Source of the DNA: Bugulina stolonifera
Lineage: Eukaryota > Bryozoa > Gymnolaemata > Cheilostomatida > Bugulidae
Reading direction: 5' to 3'
DNA: 64,000 bases
Assembly (NCBI GenBank): GCA_935421135.1
Contig: OW285192.1
Coordinates: 8,701,501-8,765,500 of the forward strand
Part shown: positions 27,390 through 40,800 of the stretch, one piece after another
How positions within the stretch are numbered: the stretch's first letter is position 1
Layout of the letters: each line of letters starts with the position of its first letter
Program-made: the position numbers and the translations under genes
Notes under the pieces: generated by a model
Seen by the model: the letters and a program-made list of their open reading frames with translations, nothing else
Told to the model about the DNA's origin: nothing
The model's database searches: none

Positions 27390-30175
27390 CCATTGAAATT
27401 TATTTAGGTAGTATATAGTATAGTATATATTAGTGTCTATATGCTGAAAGATAGTCGGTAGTCAAGATAGCCGATAGTCAACCTGTTTTCTCCATTGAAA
27501 TTTATTTAGGTAGTATATAGTATAGTATATATTAGTGTCTATATGCTGAAAGATAGTCGGTAGTCAAGATAGCCGATAGTCAACCTGTTTTCTCCATTGA
27601 AATTTATTTAGGTAGTATATAGTATAGTATATATTAGTGTCTATATGCTGAAAGATAGTCGGTAGTCAAGATAGCCGATAGTCAACCTGTTTTCTCCATT
27701 GAAATTTATTTAGGTAGTATATAGTATAGTATATATTAGTGTCTATATGCTGAAAGGTAGTCAGTAGTCAAGATAGCCGATAGTCAACCTGTTTTCTCCA
27801 TTGAAATTTATTTAGGTAGTATATAGTATAGTATATATTAGTGTCTATATGCTGAAAGATAGTCGGTAGTCAAGATAGCCGATAGTCAACCTGTTTTCTC
27901 CATTGAAATTTATTTAGGTAGTATATAGTATAGTATATATTAGTGTCTATATGCTGAAAGATAGTCGGTAGTCAAGATAGCCGATAGTCAACCTGTTTTC
28001 TCCATTGAAATTTATTTAGGTAGTATATAGTATAGTATATATTAGTGTCTATATGCTGAAAGGTAGTCGGTAGTCAAGATAGCCGATAGTCAACCTGTTT
28101 TCTCCATTGAAATTTATTTAGGTAGTATATAGTATAGTATATATTAGTGTCTATATGCTCAAAGATAGTCGGTAGTCAAGATAGCCGATAGTCAACCTGT
28201 TTTCTCCATTGAAATTTATTTAGGTAGTATATAGTATAGTATATATTAGTGTCTATATGCTGAAAGATAGTCGGTAGTCAAGATAGCCGATAGCCAACCT
28301 GTTTTCTCCATTGAAATTTATTTAGGTAGTATATAGTATAGTATATATTGGTGTCTATATGCTCAAAGATAGTCGGTAGTCAAGATAGCCAATAGTCAAC
28401 CTGTTTTCTCCATTGAAATTTATTTAGGTAGTATATAGTATAGTATATATTAGTGTCTATATGCTCAAAGATAGTCGGTAGTCAAGATAGCCGATAGTCA
28501 ACCTGTTTTCTCCATTGAAATTTATTTAGGTAGTATATAGTATAGTATATATTAGTGTCTATATGCTGAAAGGTAGTCGGTAGTCAAGATAGCCGATAGT
28601 CAACCTGTTTTCTCCATTGAAATTTATTTAGGTAGTATATAGTATAGTATATATTAGTGTCTATATGCTGAAAGATAGTCGGTAGTCAAGATAGCCGATA
28701 GTCAACCTGTTTTCTCCATTGAAATTTATTTAGGTAGTATATAGTATAGTATATATTAGTGTCTATATGCTCAAAGATAGTCGGTAGTCAAGATAGCCGA
28801 TAGTCAACCTGTTTTCTCCATTGAAATTTATTTAGGTAGTATATAGTATAGTATATATTAGTGTCTATATGCTCAAAGATAGTCGGTAGTCAAGATAGCC
28901 GATAGTCAACCTGTTTTTCCCATTGAAATTTATTTAGGTAGTATATAGTATAGTATATATTAGTGTCTATATGCTCAAAGATAGTCGGTAGTCAAGATAG
29001 CCGATAGTCAACCTGTTTTCTCCATTGAAATTTATTTAGGTAGTATATAGTATAGTATATATTAGTGTCTATATGCTGAAAGATAGTCGGTAGTCAAGAT
29101 AGCCGATAGTCAACCTGTTTTCTCCATTGAAATTTATTTAGGTAGTATATAGTATAGTATATATTAGTGTCTATATGCTGAAAGATAGTCGGTAGTCAAG
29201 ATAGCCGATAGTCAACCTGTTTTCTCCATTGAAATTTATTTAGGTAGTATATAGTATAGTATATATTAGTGTCTATATACTGAAAGATAGTCGGTAGTCA
29301 AGATAGCCGATAGTCAACCTGTTTTCTCCATTGAAATTTATTTAGGTAGTATATAGTATAGTATATATTAGTGTCTATATGCTGAAAGATAGTCGGTAGT
29401 CAAGATAGCCGATAGTCAACCTGTTTTCTCCATTGAAATTTATTTAGGTAGTATATAGTATAGTATATATTAGTGTCTATATGCTGAAAGATAGTCGGTA
29501 GTCAAGATAGCCGATAGTCAACCTGTTTTCTCCATTGAAATTTATTTAGGTAGTATATAGTATAGTATATATTAGTGTCTATATGCTGAAAGGTAGTCGG
29601 TAGTCAAGATAGCCGATAGTCAACCTGTTTTCTCCATTGAAATTTATTTAGGTAGTATATAGTATAGTATATATTAGTGTCTATATGCTGAAAGATAGTC
29701 GGTAGTCAAGATAGCCGATAGTCAACCTGTTTTCTCCATTGAAATTTATTTAGGTAGTATATAGTATAGTATATGTTAGTTTCTATATGCATACAGGTAG
29801 TTGGTAGTCAACCAGCTTTCCCCATTGAGATTTATTTAGGTAGTATATAGTATAGTATATGTTAGTGTCTATATGCTGAAAGGTAGTCGGTAGTCAAGAT
29901 AGCCGATAGTAAACCTGTTTTCTCCATTGAAATTTATTTAGGTAGTATATAGTATAGTATATATTAGTGTCTATATGCAGAAAGGTAGTCGATAATCATG
30001 GGTAGTTGGTAGTCAACCAGCTTTCCCCATTGAGATTTATTTAGGTAGTATATAGTATAGTATTTGTTAGTTTCTATCTGCATACAGGTAGTCGATAGTC
30101 ATGGGTAGTTGGTAGTCAACCAGCTTTCCCCATTGAACTTTATTTAGGTAGTATATAGGACAATATATGTTAGTG
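27390..30175 (+). repeat. 102-bp satellite array, left arm, about 27 copies
   Basis: Unit: ccattgaaatttatttaggt, a tagtatatagtatagtatat block, tagtgtctatatgctgaaag, and a tagtcggtagtcaagatagc block followed by cgatagtcaacctgttttct. Copies are nearly identical, differing at a few diagnostic sites (gctgaaag/gctcaaag; gatag/ggtag). The innermost three copies are degenerate and carry catacaggtagttggtagtc. The unit contains internal inverted symmetry around the gactat/atagtc blocks. Confidence 0.96.
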
Positions 30176-33100
30176 TTTATACACGTAGAGGTAGTCGGTC
30201 TCCTTTGTGTAAAGTATAGAATGCTATTTTTCCATCTGGTAACCCTTGTCTTCTTCTGTAGCCAGTTCCTTTTCCATCTTGGTTTCGAACAAATAAGGAG
30301 GTACAACTGGGCGTTTGAACTTCGAAAATCTTCTCCGGGCCGTAATTGGAATACTTCCCAGTGTAAACCTGTAGAGTACATAGGCCGAAATGTATGCATG
30401 TAGCTAATTACATCTCCACTCCTAGCACAGCTGAAATCTTGAAATATAACCATTCTGTTCATTTTCAATGTAAAAAAGCACTCGTCAAATGAACTGGTTT
30501 TGTCGTTTACCACGAAATATTCAATCATCTGAGGGGTAGTTTTACAGAATGAAGCGACAATGAGCGAGAAAATGCGACTTCGCAATAATGTTAGCTTGAG
30601 GAAACTTTAAATGCAATTACAAAAATCACACGTCATTTCTGTTCTCATAGTGCCAAAGCAACCTCCCATTTTATAAAGATTTCTAGCATTTGAGGTGCGG
30701 CCAAGTATTTTTTTGCATGAAACTTTTGATCATACATAAATATTTTGATATGCAAATTTCTACACCTCACATAGTGCCAGTGTAGTTGTTGTGGTCAATA
30801 TATTTATCATACAAGTAAAAATAACAAACATTTGTCAGATCGCCATTGATAAGCTGGAAAAGATTGGTCTAGTGTTAGTGCTCATGCTCGGTAAACACTG
30901 CCCAATTAGAAGTGGTTGTGCCTGCAGCTTTCTATAGTAACCACAGTAACAACAGCTGCACATGGTCAAATAGCAGTTACTAGTATTACCAGACATAACT
31001 AGTAATACGAGATAGTTATAAATATTGTTGTTTAGGATTGCTACTGCTATGATGCCCTAATGGCTATATGAATTGAGTTGCGGGAGGTTTATAATATGTT
31101 AGACTGGGGCAATACAACAGCTACAACAATGGATAGCTGTTTGTTTTACTGCTGCAAAAAATATCAAAGACACACCAGTTATTCTCTTCGCCATATTAAC
31201 CCCCTAAAGTAGGGAATATGTGTGAATGTGTTCTGATGGCCTGCATATAGAAAGTTGGTCTCAACATTCACTCATGGAGAACATGTGTCACTTTTCCTAA
31301 CAAGTATTCTTCAAAATTGATCAACAAACCGGCTCTAGCAACTAAAAGTCACGTTAAAGATCCACCTCTGCCCTGATTCGCAAAGAGAAGCCAGATTCTG
31401 GCGGGGTATGTGACCACATTGGGGTGGCAGGTTGATGTAGTGGTCACTGACCATGCACTCCTGTTGTGGAAGGTGAGCTCTTCCACTCAGAGCCCAGTTC
31501 CTGTCGCTCATACAAGTTTCGAACATCTGAGGTTCGTTAAATAGGATGGCTAAGTGGCTCGACAGTAACATAAGAAAATACTTCATTACTCTAGGTATTT
31601 TGGTACATGTAATACACCTATATCTATATACATACAGTAGATAATATACCCATTCATACATCCTTCTACTATATAACATAGGCTACTTGCAGTATCAGAG
31701 AGCAATATTCAATGAATCATGCTACATGCAATGTCAACAGGAAAGTAGACCAAAAAGTCGTTGGCTCTCAAATTCGCCATGTATGTTCATAAGTAGCGTA
31801 ATTTATTTATTTGTTGCTTTTAGTACTGAACATAACTAATAGTGGTAGGTGAAATAAACTACATAATAATGTTACGTTTTGGTCTTAAATCACAAACTAT
31901 TGATATTTTTAGCTGCATCCTAAGATACTTGATGCAACATCTGTAGCTGCATGCATATCTAGTAATACTACCAGAAGTAATGTATTTCTACCAAGTTCTG
32001 AAAGCAACTCTAATGGCAGCATTTGAGTGTTTTTATCAACTTCTAAAAGGCCTCTTAGTCTCTGAGGTCACTTGAATTTGTACAATATTTTCATTAACTG
32101 GATTATTATTATTGCTGCTCACAACTCTTCATGCCTAGCCTATTGATGTGGGATGTAGACAAGTAGGAAATGTTGATAGAGAGGTTTAGAAACCTATGAC
32201 TTGTATGTTCATAGGAATCTCACAAGTTCAGTAGCGGATATTAACAAATATTTTTCAAACTATTCCCAACTTTATGCTATTTTAAAATGATTGTGTTCCT
32301 TTGTTGAATGTTACATTATGTAATTTAAACAGAGTTTCTCAAACACATTAGAAGTCTGTGATAGTGATGTCCTGGTTATACATAGCAATTTTCGAAATCG
32401 ATAGAATCTGTACAATTGTACTAAAATATGCCATTACACCTAGAACTGGCACTTTAGGAGGTGTAGAAAAGTCATATTTGAAATCTGATTTAGACACATG
32501 TTTTTGTATGTGGCCCATCTTCGATTGCTAGAGCGGCTACTTTTTTTTTCAAGATATTCAGAGGTTGCTTCTGTACTATCATATGAGTGATCTGTACAGT
32601 TTCTAAATAGATGTTCTCCAATCGGACAGTTTGGCGGAAAGACAGATATTTTCGCTGATCACTTTCATTTCCCCAAAGACTTTTACTGCTTGTTCCAATA
32701 TTGGCAAGCTCACAACACATTCTAGGGTGAGCGATTAATCAGCACTATATGGTTAATCATGATGAAATATTATTTCGACTTTTGCTGCCAGAGGTATGAT
32801 TGTAACATTACTGCCAGATTAATACACCAGGAATGCAGAACAGTATCATAGTTGTGTGCATCGTTTGTGCTACACAATGTACATCATGTACACATAGATG
32901 TGTGTTTTGTAAAAGTAGAGTGACCTAGAATAATATGCAAGAGTAGACAATTATATTTGTTCTATAAATACCTGGTTGGAGGCAGATACAGCAAGTTTAC
33001 CTTGAGATCCAGAGTGGTGTTCATGGCTTGTACATGCAGTTGTAGCAGAGGACTAGTTTTAGAATGAATACCAGTTATACAGACAGTACTTCCATCATGA

Positions 33101-33452
33101 CTGACTAGGTTGTGCCCATTGTTCATTATGCCCACCTTTCAAGCCACATAATATTCTATAACACAGTTGGTTTGCTTAGTTGTACAGCTGTGTACCCTAC
33201 CATTAGGTGTTGTATTTCATGTACACCCTTTGTATCTAACATATAATTACAGGATTAGTAGTTGTTAGTGAAATACATTATTAGAATTTATCTCTTATCA
33301 GTAAACAATCTGTATTTGTGAGACACCATGTTGTATGGCACTAAATTATCTCATCTGTTTACCTAATATTGGCTTTGCAGCACTGATTTCTGCTATCCTT
33401 CTGTCCACATACATGTATTATGTCTTTAGTAAGGCAGAGATTCAAACAAGAC
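30176..33452. other. Unique part of left foldback arm
   Basis: Mostly the inverted counterpart of 42668-44870. Shared landmarks include the putative exon remnant at 30177-30368 and the segment containing gggtggcaggttgatgtagt (31421-31440). A block of about 0.8 kb (roughly 31910-32710) has no counterpart in the right arm. No intact gene was recognised. Confidence 0.7.
30177..30368 (-). pseudogene. Possible captured terminal exon, left arm copy
   Basis: A 192-nt minus-strand open segment after a plausible acceptor (ctctacag) begins VYTGKYSNYGPEKIFEVQTP, continues with a DGKGTGYRR motif and ends PLRV followed by a stop. Its twin in the right arm (44666-44857) has exactly the same length and frame with several substitutions. 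The stop lies right at the junction with the satellite. I do not recognise the protein. A longer ORF in another frame covers the same bases, so coding status is uncertain. Confidence 0.35.
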
Positions 33453-33947
33453 ATCATAGCCTCAATAAATGTTATCAATAAATAATAGCAAAGTAATATG
33501 GTTTCAATAAATTCATTCTTTGGTCCTAAGGTCTGTAACATAGCATTTTACTTTCTAATAATAACTATATGCCTGCATTTTGTGGGAGGGAGGTTTCCAT
33601 CTCTTATCAGTAAACAATCTGTGTTTGTGAGACACCATGTTGTATGAAGCTAAATTATCTCATTGGTTTTGTAGCATTGATTTCTGCTATCCTTGGTCCA
33701 CATGCATGTGTTATCTCTTTAGTCAGGGAGTTAGTGCTGGGAAGAGCTGCATGTAGTTAAGAAGCTCTGCTTGGCTACTTAACAAGGTGAATACGAAAGG
33801 TTTATTGATATTACAAATGTGTATGGCATAACATATTAACCATGTACCTGAAAAGCAGATGCTTTCAAAAAGACTTATGTAATTGCTGATTTAAACAGAC
33901 GGTACACACAGCTCTTTAGCTATATGATACATAGTTGAATATTTGAA
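33453..33947. other. Apex (spacer) of the foldback element
   Basis: This is the non-palindromic centre between the two arms. It contains a partial direct copy (33595-33730) of the arm segment at 33287-33440, which holds acaccatgttgtatg and the tttctgctatccttggtcca block, so the apex has also been duplicated locally. No ORF of note. Confidence 0.65.
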
Positions 33948-34117
33948 TGTTTGAATCTCTGCCTGACTGAAGACATAATACACGTATGTGGACCAAGGAT
34001 AGCTGAAATCAGTGCTACAAAACCAATATTATGTTAACAGATGAGATAATTTAGTTCCATACAACATGGTGTCTAACAAATACAGACTGTTTACTGATAA
34101 GATATGGAAACCTAATA

Positions 34118-34122
34118 ATGTA
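34118..34122. other. Left target-site duplication of BEL/Pao element
   Basis: ATGTA precedes the left LTR and is repeated exactly at 42663-42667. Joining the flanks across one copy restores continuity with the opposite foldback arm (gtgaaatacattattag), confirming insertion into the palindrome. Confidence 0.92.
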
Positions 34123-34780
34123 TGTAGCAGCCCCCCTGGTTGAGCTTTGAATTCACTGATGCTGTTTGTTTAGCGTTACGTTTTTATTTCTGTATAATAA
34201 TAGCCTTAGCACCTTAGCACCGTGAAACTAAAATAATGAGGAATAACATTTAAGCATAGTTATGTAGCTAATATAGAGTATGTATAGTTGGTTAAGAAAT
34301 GTTAGAAGTAAAATATACATGCTAGTTATAAATGAAACTGCAAGAAATTAAGCACACAAAACATTATTTCCAATAATATTTAATAATATGGAGCTAAATA
34401 AATACCTTGATAACACCATCCAGGAGAGTGCTAGTATTAGAGTATACTTGCTGTAACTTGTATAATAGAAATTATAATATGTGTATATAGGATGTTCTAA
34501 AGCCTACATTATTACGGCTAGGCTTCTAAACTCAAAATGCCTAATGGTAAAATATCTCATATAAATGAAAAATAAGAAAAATGATTCACTTGATAGCTGT
34601 TGTAACAGTAAATCATACGTGGCAGCGGATCTTTGTCTTGCAATAATGTTGCAAGTACATGTAGGAGGAAACAGGATAAAGAATGGGGGCTTGGGTGGAT
34701 GAATCAAGCAGCCATTGCATAGCAGTAAACAACTTACTGAAATTTTAAATCTAATGTATATTTCTAACAAAGACTTCACA
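34123..34780 (-). repeat. 3' LTR of BEL/Pao element
   Basis: It runs from tgtagcagccccc to aaagacttcaca on the plus strand. On the minus strand an AATAAA (in cagaaataaaaacg) lies near the end of the LTR and is a candidate polyadenylation signal. Confidence 0.95.
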
Positions 34781-34832
34781 CTCCCACCTAAAATTTCACA
34801 AATCTAACAAGGTTTACAACACTATTCATTTT

Positions 34833-37800
34833 CTAGCAATCGACTTTGTCGACATTGTCAATCAGTACAACAAGTTTTGAAACTGGTCGAGTAAGATAAT
34901 TTTCAGAATTTCTAGGCTGTTTTGTATTACCCAGCAATAGTTTGACTGAGCGGATGCGATTATCGGCTGATTTTATACATTTAGCAACTTTCGCCATTTT
35001 CCAGTTTTGCCGCGGTACATTAGTCTCCTGAATGAGCACTATTGCCCCTTGTTTGATGTCGGGTAAATCTTTTATCCATTTTTGTCGCGATTGCAAATTA
35101 GCTAGATACTCAGTTTTCCAGCGTTTCCAGAACACGTTGGCTAAGTGCTGCACCGCTCTCCAGCGCTTCCGAGAGTATACATCAGCTTCTTCAAAGGTGT
35201 GTGGTGGTGGTAAGACCACATCGGACTTCATGGTCAGCAACATGTTTGGAGTTAAGGGAACTTGCTCTTCGCTGACTGCTGATAGAGGCCTTGAGTTGAT
35301 AATTGACATGACCTCGTAGAATAGGGTCCGAAGCCCACTTGTGTCCAACCTTCCAGGATGCGATTTCGCAATCCCCATTAGCACGTTTCTAGCAATTCTG
35401 ATCATTCGCTCCCACACACCTCCCATATGACTGGCATTGGGAGGATTCAGTTTAAATTCGAGTTCCCCCTTCCTTGACAGTTCAGAGATAGCTCCAACAA
35501 AGTTGGTGCCTTGATCACATCTAACCTCTGCTATTGGACCTCTGATAGAGACCACATTCCTGAAGCCATTGATGAATGAGGTTGTACTCATGTCATCAAG
35601 AACCTCTATATGAACTGCGCGGCTGGCTAAGCAGGTCACTATAAGGCCATATCTCTTAATCTCAGATCTCCTTTCTTTAACTACAAAAGGGCCAAAGCAA
35701 TCGAGTCCCACACACGTAAATGGAGGGCTAGGGGTGGTGCGTGAATCAGGTAGCTGCGACATTTGTGGGATACTTGGGCTAGCTCTGATTTTTCTGCATG
35801 TCACACATTTGTGGATCAGAGATGAGATTGCAGATTGACCATTTACAATCCAGTAGCCTGCGCTACGTATCTTTGCTAATGTTGTTGTTCGACCTTGATG
35901 GGCAGCAGCTTCATGGTAGTGACGTGTTAGGAGCACCGTGGTGTGGCTGTTACGTGGTAGTATGATAGGATGTCTCTCTGCATATGTGAGAGAGCTCTCA
36001 CCCAACCTTCCACCTACCCTCATAAGGCCACTGTCATCTATGAAGGGATCCAGATTATATATTGAGCTGCCTTTAGTTAGTTGGTTACCATTTGAAAGAG
36101 TCTTTAACTCTGGAAAGTTTTCTTCTTGGATAGATTTGATTATTAGGCTCACTATCAAGTCGTGTTTGGCGGTTGGACTGGATTGTTTATTTTTGAGTGC
36201 ATGAAGTTTATTGACAAGGGCACCAATCGCTTTCAATGCAGTTTTCCAGCTGGAAAAGCGTTCTAAGCGCTGGCTTAGGCTGAATGGCGGTTTTTGGCTT
36301 GTTGCTGATAGAGCTTTGACTTCCAGGTCATCGACTCTTACCTGTGGTGTCGGTTGCTCTGGCATCATAATTGGCTCACACAAAAGAAAATCTGGCCCTG
36401 TGAACCAATTCGAGTTGATTAACTGGTTTATCGTCATGCCTCTAGAGGCGTGATCAGCGGGATTGACAGATGTTGGGATATAGAACCAGTTTTCAGGGTC
36501 GCAGTTGTCCCTTACTTGCTGTATCCTATTTGTGACATAGACATGGAATTTCTTTGTTTTGTTTTTCAAGTATCCAAGAACTACTTGAGAATCTGTCCAA
36601 AATGTTTCTGTTACTTTCACTCCAATTTCAGCTCTGATAAGGCTGGACAGCTTAGATGACACAACGGCTGCTTGCAGTTCGAGACGTGGAATGGTAATTG
36701 CCTTGAGCGGGGCCACCCTGGCTTTACTCATTAACAATGAGCAGTGAACTTTGTCTTCAGCGTTGACGAGTCTCAGGTAACTAACTCCTCCGTAGCCAGA
36801 GGTGCTGGCATCTGAGAAGTGGTGTAGTTCGGCTCTGGTGATGGCGCCAAATCCAGGTGGTTTGTAGCAACGTGAGATGTTTATATTGATGAGGTCAGGT
36901 AGCGATGATTCCCAGCTCTCCCACCGTGACAGCAGCTCTCCAGTAAGAGGATCGTCCCAAGATGTTGCAACCCGGCACATGTCCTGCAAAATATTCTTTC
37001 CCTGCAAAATGAATGGAGATAGGAATCCAAGTGGGTCATAAATTGAGGCAATGGTAGAAAGAATGCCCCGCCGGGTGCGAGGGCTCTCCTTTGGAGTAAA
37101 GCTAAACTGGAAGCTATCCGATTTTAGTGACCAGAGAAGTCCTAGTGTGCGTTCCATTGGCTGAGAAACATCATCTGGTGATAGAGATTGGATATCTTGG
37201 ATGTTCCTTTCTGATTCTGGCAAGAATTGGAGAAATTCAGGTGAATTGGAGGCAAACTTATGTAGACGGAGGTTTCCTTCCCTGCAAATTGAAATAGCGT
37301 CACTGATCAGTGTTTTTGCGGCGTCAGCATTGGGAAAGCTTATTAGTCCGTCATCAACATAGAAATTATCTCTGATGAATGCTTTAGATGATGAGTTACT
37401 GTTGTTACTTGTCTCACACAGAGTGCGAAGGCCAAAGGTCGTACATGCAGGGGATGAAGTGGCGCCAAAGATATGCACCTTCATGCGGTAACTAACAATT
37501 TCGTCTTGGTCATTAAACCAGAGAAACCTGAGAAAGTCTCTGTGCTCTGGAATGACACGGAATTGATGGAACATTCTGGCAATGTCACAGGTCACTCCTA
37601 TCTGCTCCTTTCGGAATCGCATCAGGATCCCAACTAGGCTGTTGAGTTGGTCTGGCCCTTGAAGAAGGTAGTCGTTTAGGCACATACCTCCCACCTTGGC
37701 AGCACCATCAAATACTACCCGAATTTTGTTCGGTTTCTTTGGGTGGTACACACCAAAGTGAGGTATGTACCAAGATTTTGGATTGTCCTGCTCATCCTTT

Positions 37801-40800
37801 GGTACTAATTCAGCATCACCCTGTGCTATTATCTCATTCATAAATTGGCGGTAGTGGTCCGAAAAGGCGGAGTCAGTGAGCTGCTTTTGGAGTAGCTTAA
37901 AGCGCCGAGCTGCAATTTGCTTCGAGTTATTAGCTTGAGGTTTATGTTTAAAGGGCAGTGGCATTGTCATGTAGCCATCTTCATCCTTATAGATTTGTTC
38001 TTTCATTAATTTCAAAAATTCGACATCGTCTATAGAAAGAGTGTTTGTTTCGTCACTGTTGGACGCTTTGAAGTCAGAGCTAAGAATGCTGATCAGCTGT
38101 GCTACTTGTTCATTATGTGTGTCAGGTTTTACAAGGAAGTCAATTTTTGATCTGTCAACTGTAGGAGTCTGCAGTATGTTAGCAGTTACTCTTATTTGGT
38201 TTGTAGCTATCTGTGGAGGTGTTGAATCACCCATTAGAGCCCAACCTAAGTCTGTCAATTTGGCAAAGGGTTCACCATCACTGCCGACAATATAGTCTCT
38301 TGGAATATATGCTTGTGTCAGGTTGCCACCTATAAGAAGACCTACATCTATGTCCTCTCGTAGTGGCATGAGCTTGTTGGAAAGGTGACGTAAGTGAGGC
38401 CACTTTCGTACAGAATCTGGTGTCGGGATGTGGTCCCGGTTGAGGGGGATTTTTGTTTGTGCATACACATTTGGTAAGTTTAGGTACTTGTGGTGGTTGT
38501 ATCCACGTACTTGTAGTCCGAAGACCTCAGCCCTGCTCACTGTATCACCATCAACATTGCTCAGTGTGCTCATGTTCAAATCAGAGTTTTTGACATCACT
38601 TGTGTTAAGTTTTGCTAGTGTGCTATTTGTGATGAAACTATTGTCAGCTCCAGAATCTATTAGTGCATAAACAAGTACTTCATTATTTGGATCAGATTTG
38701 GAAGATACAAAAACTGGTACGGTCCATGACATGATCTGTGAACTCCTACATGTATCTGCATTGTTTGTATTAGCGACTTGAACTAGTTGTGGTGTTGTTG
38801 GTTTGCTTCCAGCACTTTTTTCGCCTGCATTTGGTGCTGCATTCTGATCAGTTGGTTTTGTTTTAGAAGACTTGTTGGTTTCATTGTAATTGGAAGGCTT
38901 TCTATTTTGCTGCTTATCATTTTGACTTTCAGCATGTTCCTTGCGCCTAGACATTACAAAGTCATGTGACACAGTTGGGTGATTTTGGCTGCAATTGTTT
39001 TTACGGCACTTGGCAGGGTTTTTGCAATCTTTTGACATATGGTTTGGTTTCAGGCAAGAAAAGCACAACAAATTGTTTTTCATGAACTCAACCTGTTTCT
39101 CATGACTCAACTTAGCTAGATCATTGCAGTTGGATGTTCTGTGATTAGACATGTTACATTTGAGGCATACACTGGGTTTTGATTCTGCATTTCTGACATG
39201 TGCTTTCCTTTCTGGCTTTTTAAAATTATCTGACTTCATCTGCTTATTAGGTTTTTCACTTAGACTCATATTGTGCAAAGTTTGTGTCAAAGAATTGTTC
39301 ATTGTGTCAGATTCATCCGTTAGAAATTCAATGAAGTCCCTGAGAGGGGGAAACTTCCCATGTTTCTTCTCTAGTTTTGTGGCCTTTGAAGACCACTTCA
39401 GTGCTATAGCATATGGCAGCTTAAGAATGAGGTTCTTGTTGGCGGCCTTAGAGTCAAGGCTAAGGTCACCAGAGTCATATGCTGCACAAGACTCGAGAAA
39501 ATCAACAAACCTTTCTAGTTGCTCTCCGTCATTTGACTTAATCTTTGGCCAGTCTTCCAACTTCTTCTCAAAGGCTTCTGTTATAACCTCAGGCTTACCA
39601 TATCTTTTGTCTAGTTTCCTCCATGCATCTCGGTAAGCGTCTGCAGTCTTTACCCGACAATAACCACTGATAGCATCCATTGCCTTACCCCCAACATATT
39701 GTTGAAGCTTAAGCCACTTCTGCCCTGGGGTGCATTGACTCATGTCAAAGGCCTCTTCAAAGGTAGTCTTCCAATCAGCATATTTGAGTGGGTCACCATA
39801 AAATACTGGTGGCTCTCCGGGCCTCTGCCGCACCGTATTAATGGCTTCAGCCAGGTGCTTGGCAAAATCAGGGTGGGTGCTTACACTGGAAGTCGGTGAC
39901 TGATCCAGTATCGGGTTCCTGTGTATTTCTACCGGTGGTCGACGCATAGGTGTGGTTGGCAGCCCTAAATGTTCAGAATGGTGAGAGTATGATGACTGTC
40001 TAATACCCGAATTTCGTACTGAAGGAGGCCGCATGAGTGATACAGCATCACCACGCAGTTCCTCCTCCTCTGCTATTGCTTCAGCAAAAATCTTTTGCTT
40101 CTGTACTTCAGCTCGTAGCTCAGCTTGGAGCTTAGCCTGGGTCATCAGGCTTTTGTTTTTCTGAACTTGAGACTGAAGTTTAAGACTCTCTTCTTCTAGT
40201 TGTGCAGATGCTATCTCTGCCTCTAGTATTGCTTGTTTGTTGGCAGCTGCAGCTTCGGCTTCTGCTCGCAGCCTTCTCAATGATTGGCTGTGGTTGCTCG
40301 AGTTACGGGAGGATAATGATTTATGATTTGAGCTGTGATTAGAACGTTGACTGCGAACGCTACGTTGACTGCGAGCGCTGGCACAACCAGGTTTCTCTGC
40401 CGCTTTATCTGGGTGTTGACTCGGTATCTCAATACTAGGGCCATCGTTAGAATGATGCTTGGGCTTAGCGCTAAGGTCACCCATTCTATCAGAAACATTT
40501 TCGCTTAATTCCCGATTATCTGCAGAAACTCTGTCTACCTCTTTGCGCAAAGTTGGACTAACTTCCAAGTCGCCATTTGCAGTTTTGAACTTTTCATATA
40601 ACTGTATAACATGGGTTAAACCAACACTTAACTCATTATCCATACTAGCAAGGCGCTCATAATGCAGTTGCACATCTCTATCGCTTAATTCCTCGAGGAA
40701 GGAAGCATGTATTACGCTTAAGGCTTCTATTGCTTGTTGCAAATCAGATAATATGGGTAGATTTTGAATTCTGAGAGAAGATCTAGTATTTTGTTCGGTA

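Noticed and set aside
27390..30175. Regular repeats resembling a CRISPR array
   Set aside because: Units of 102 bp are contiguous with no unique spacers, the genome is eukaryotic, and the array lies in a transposon arm.
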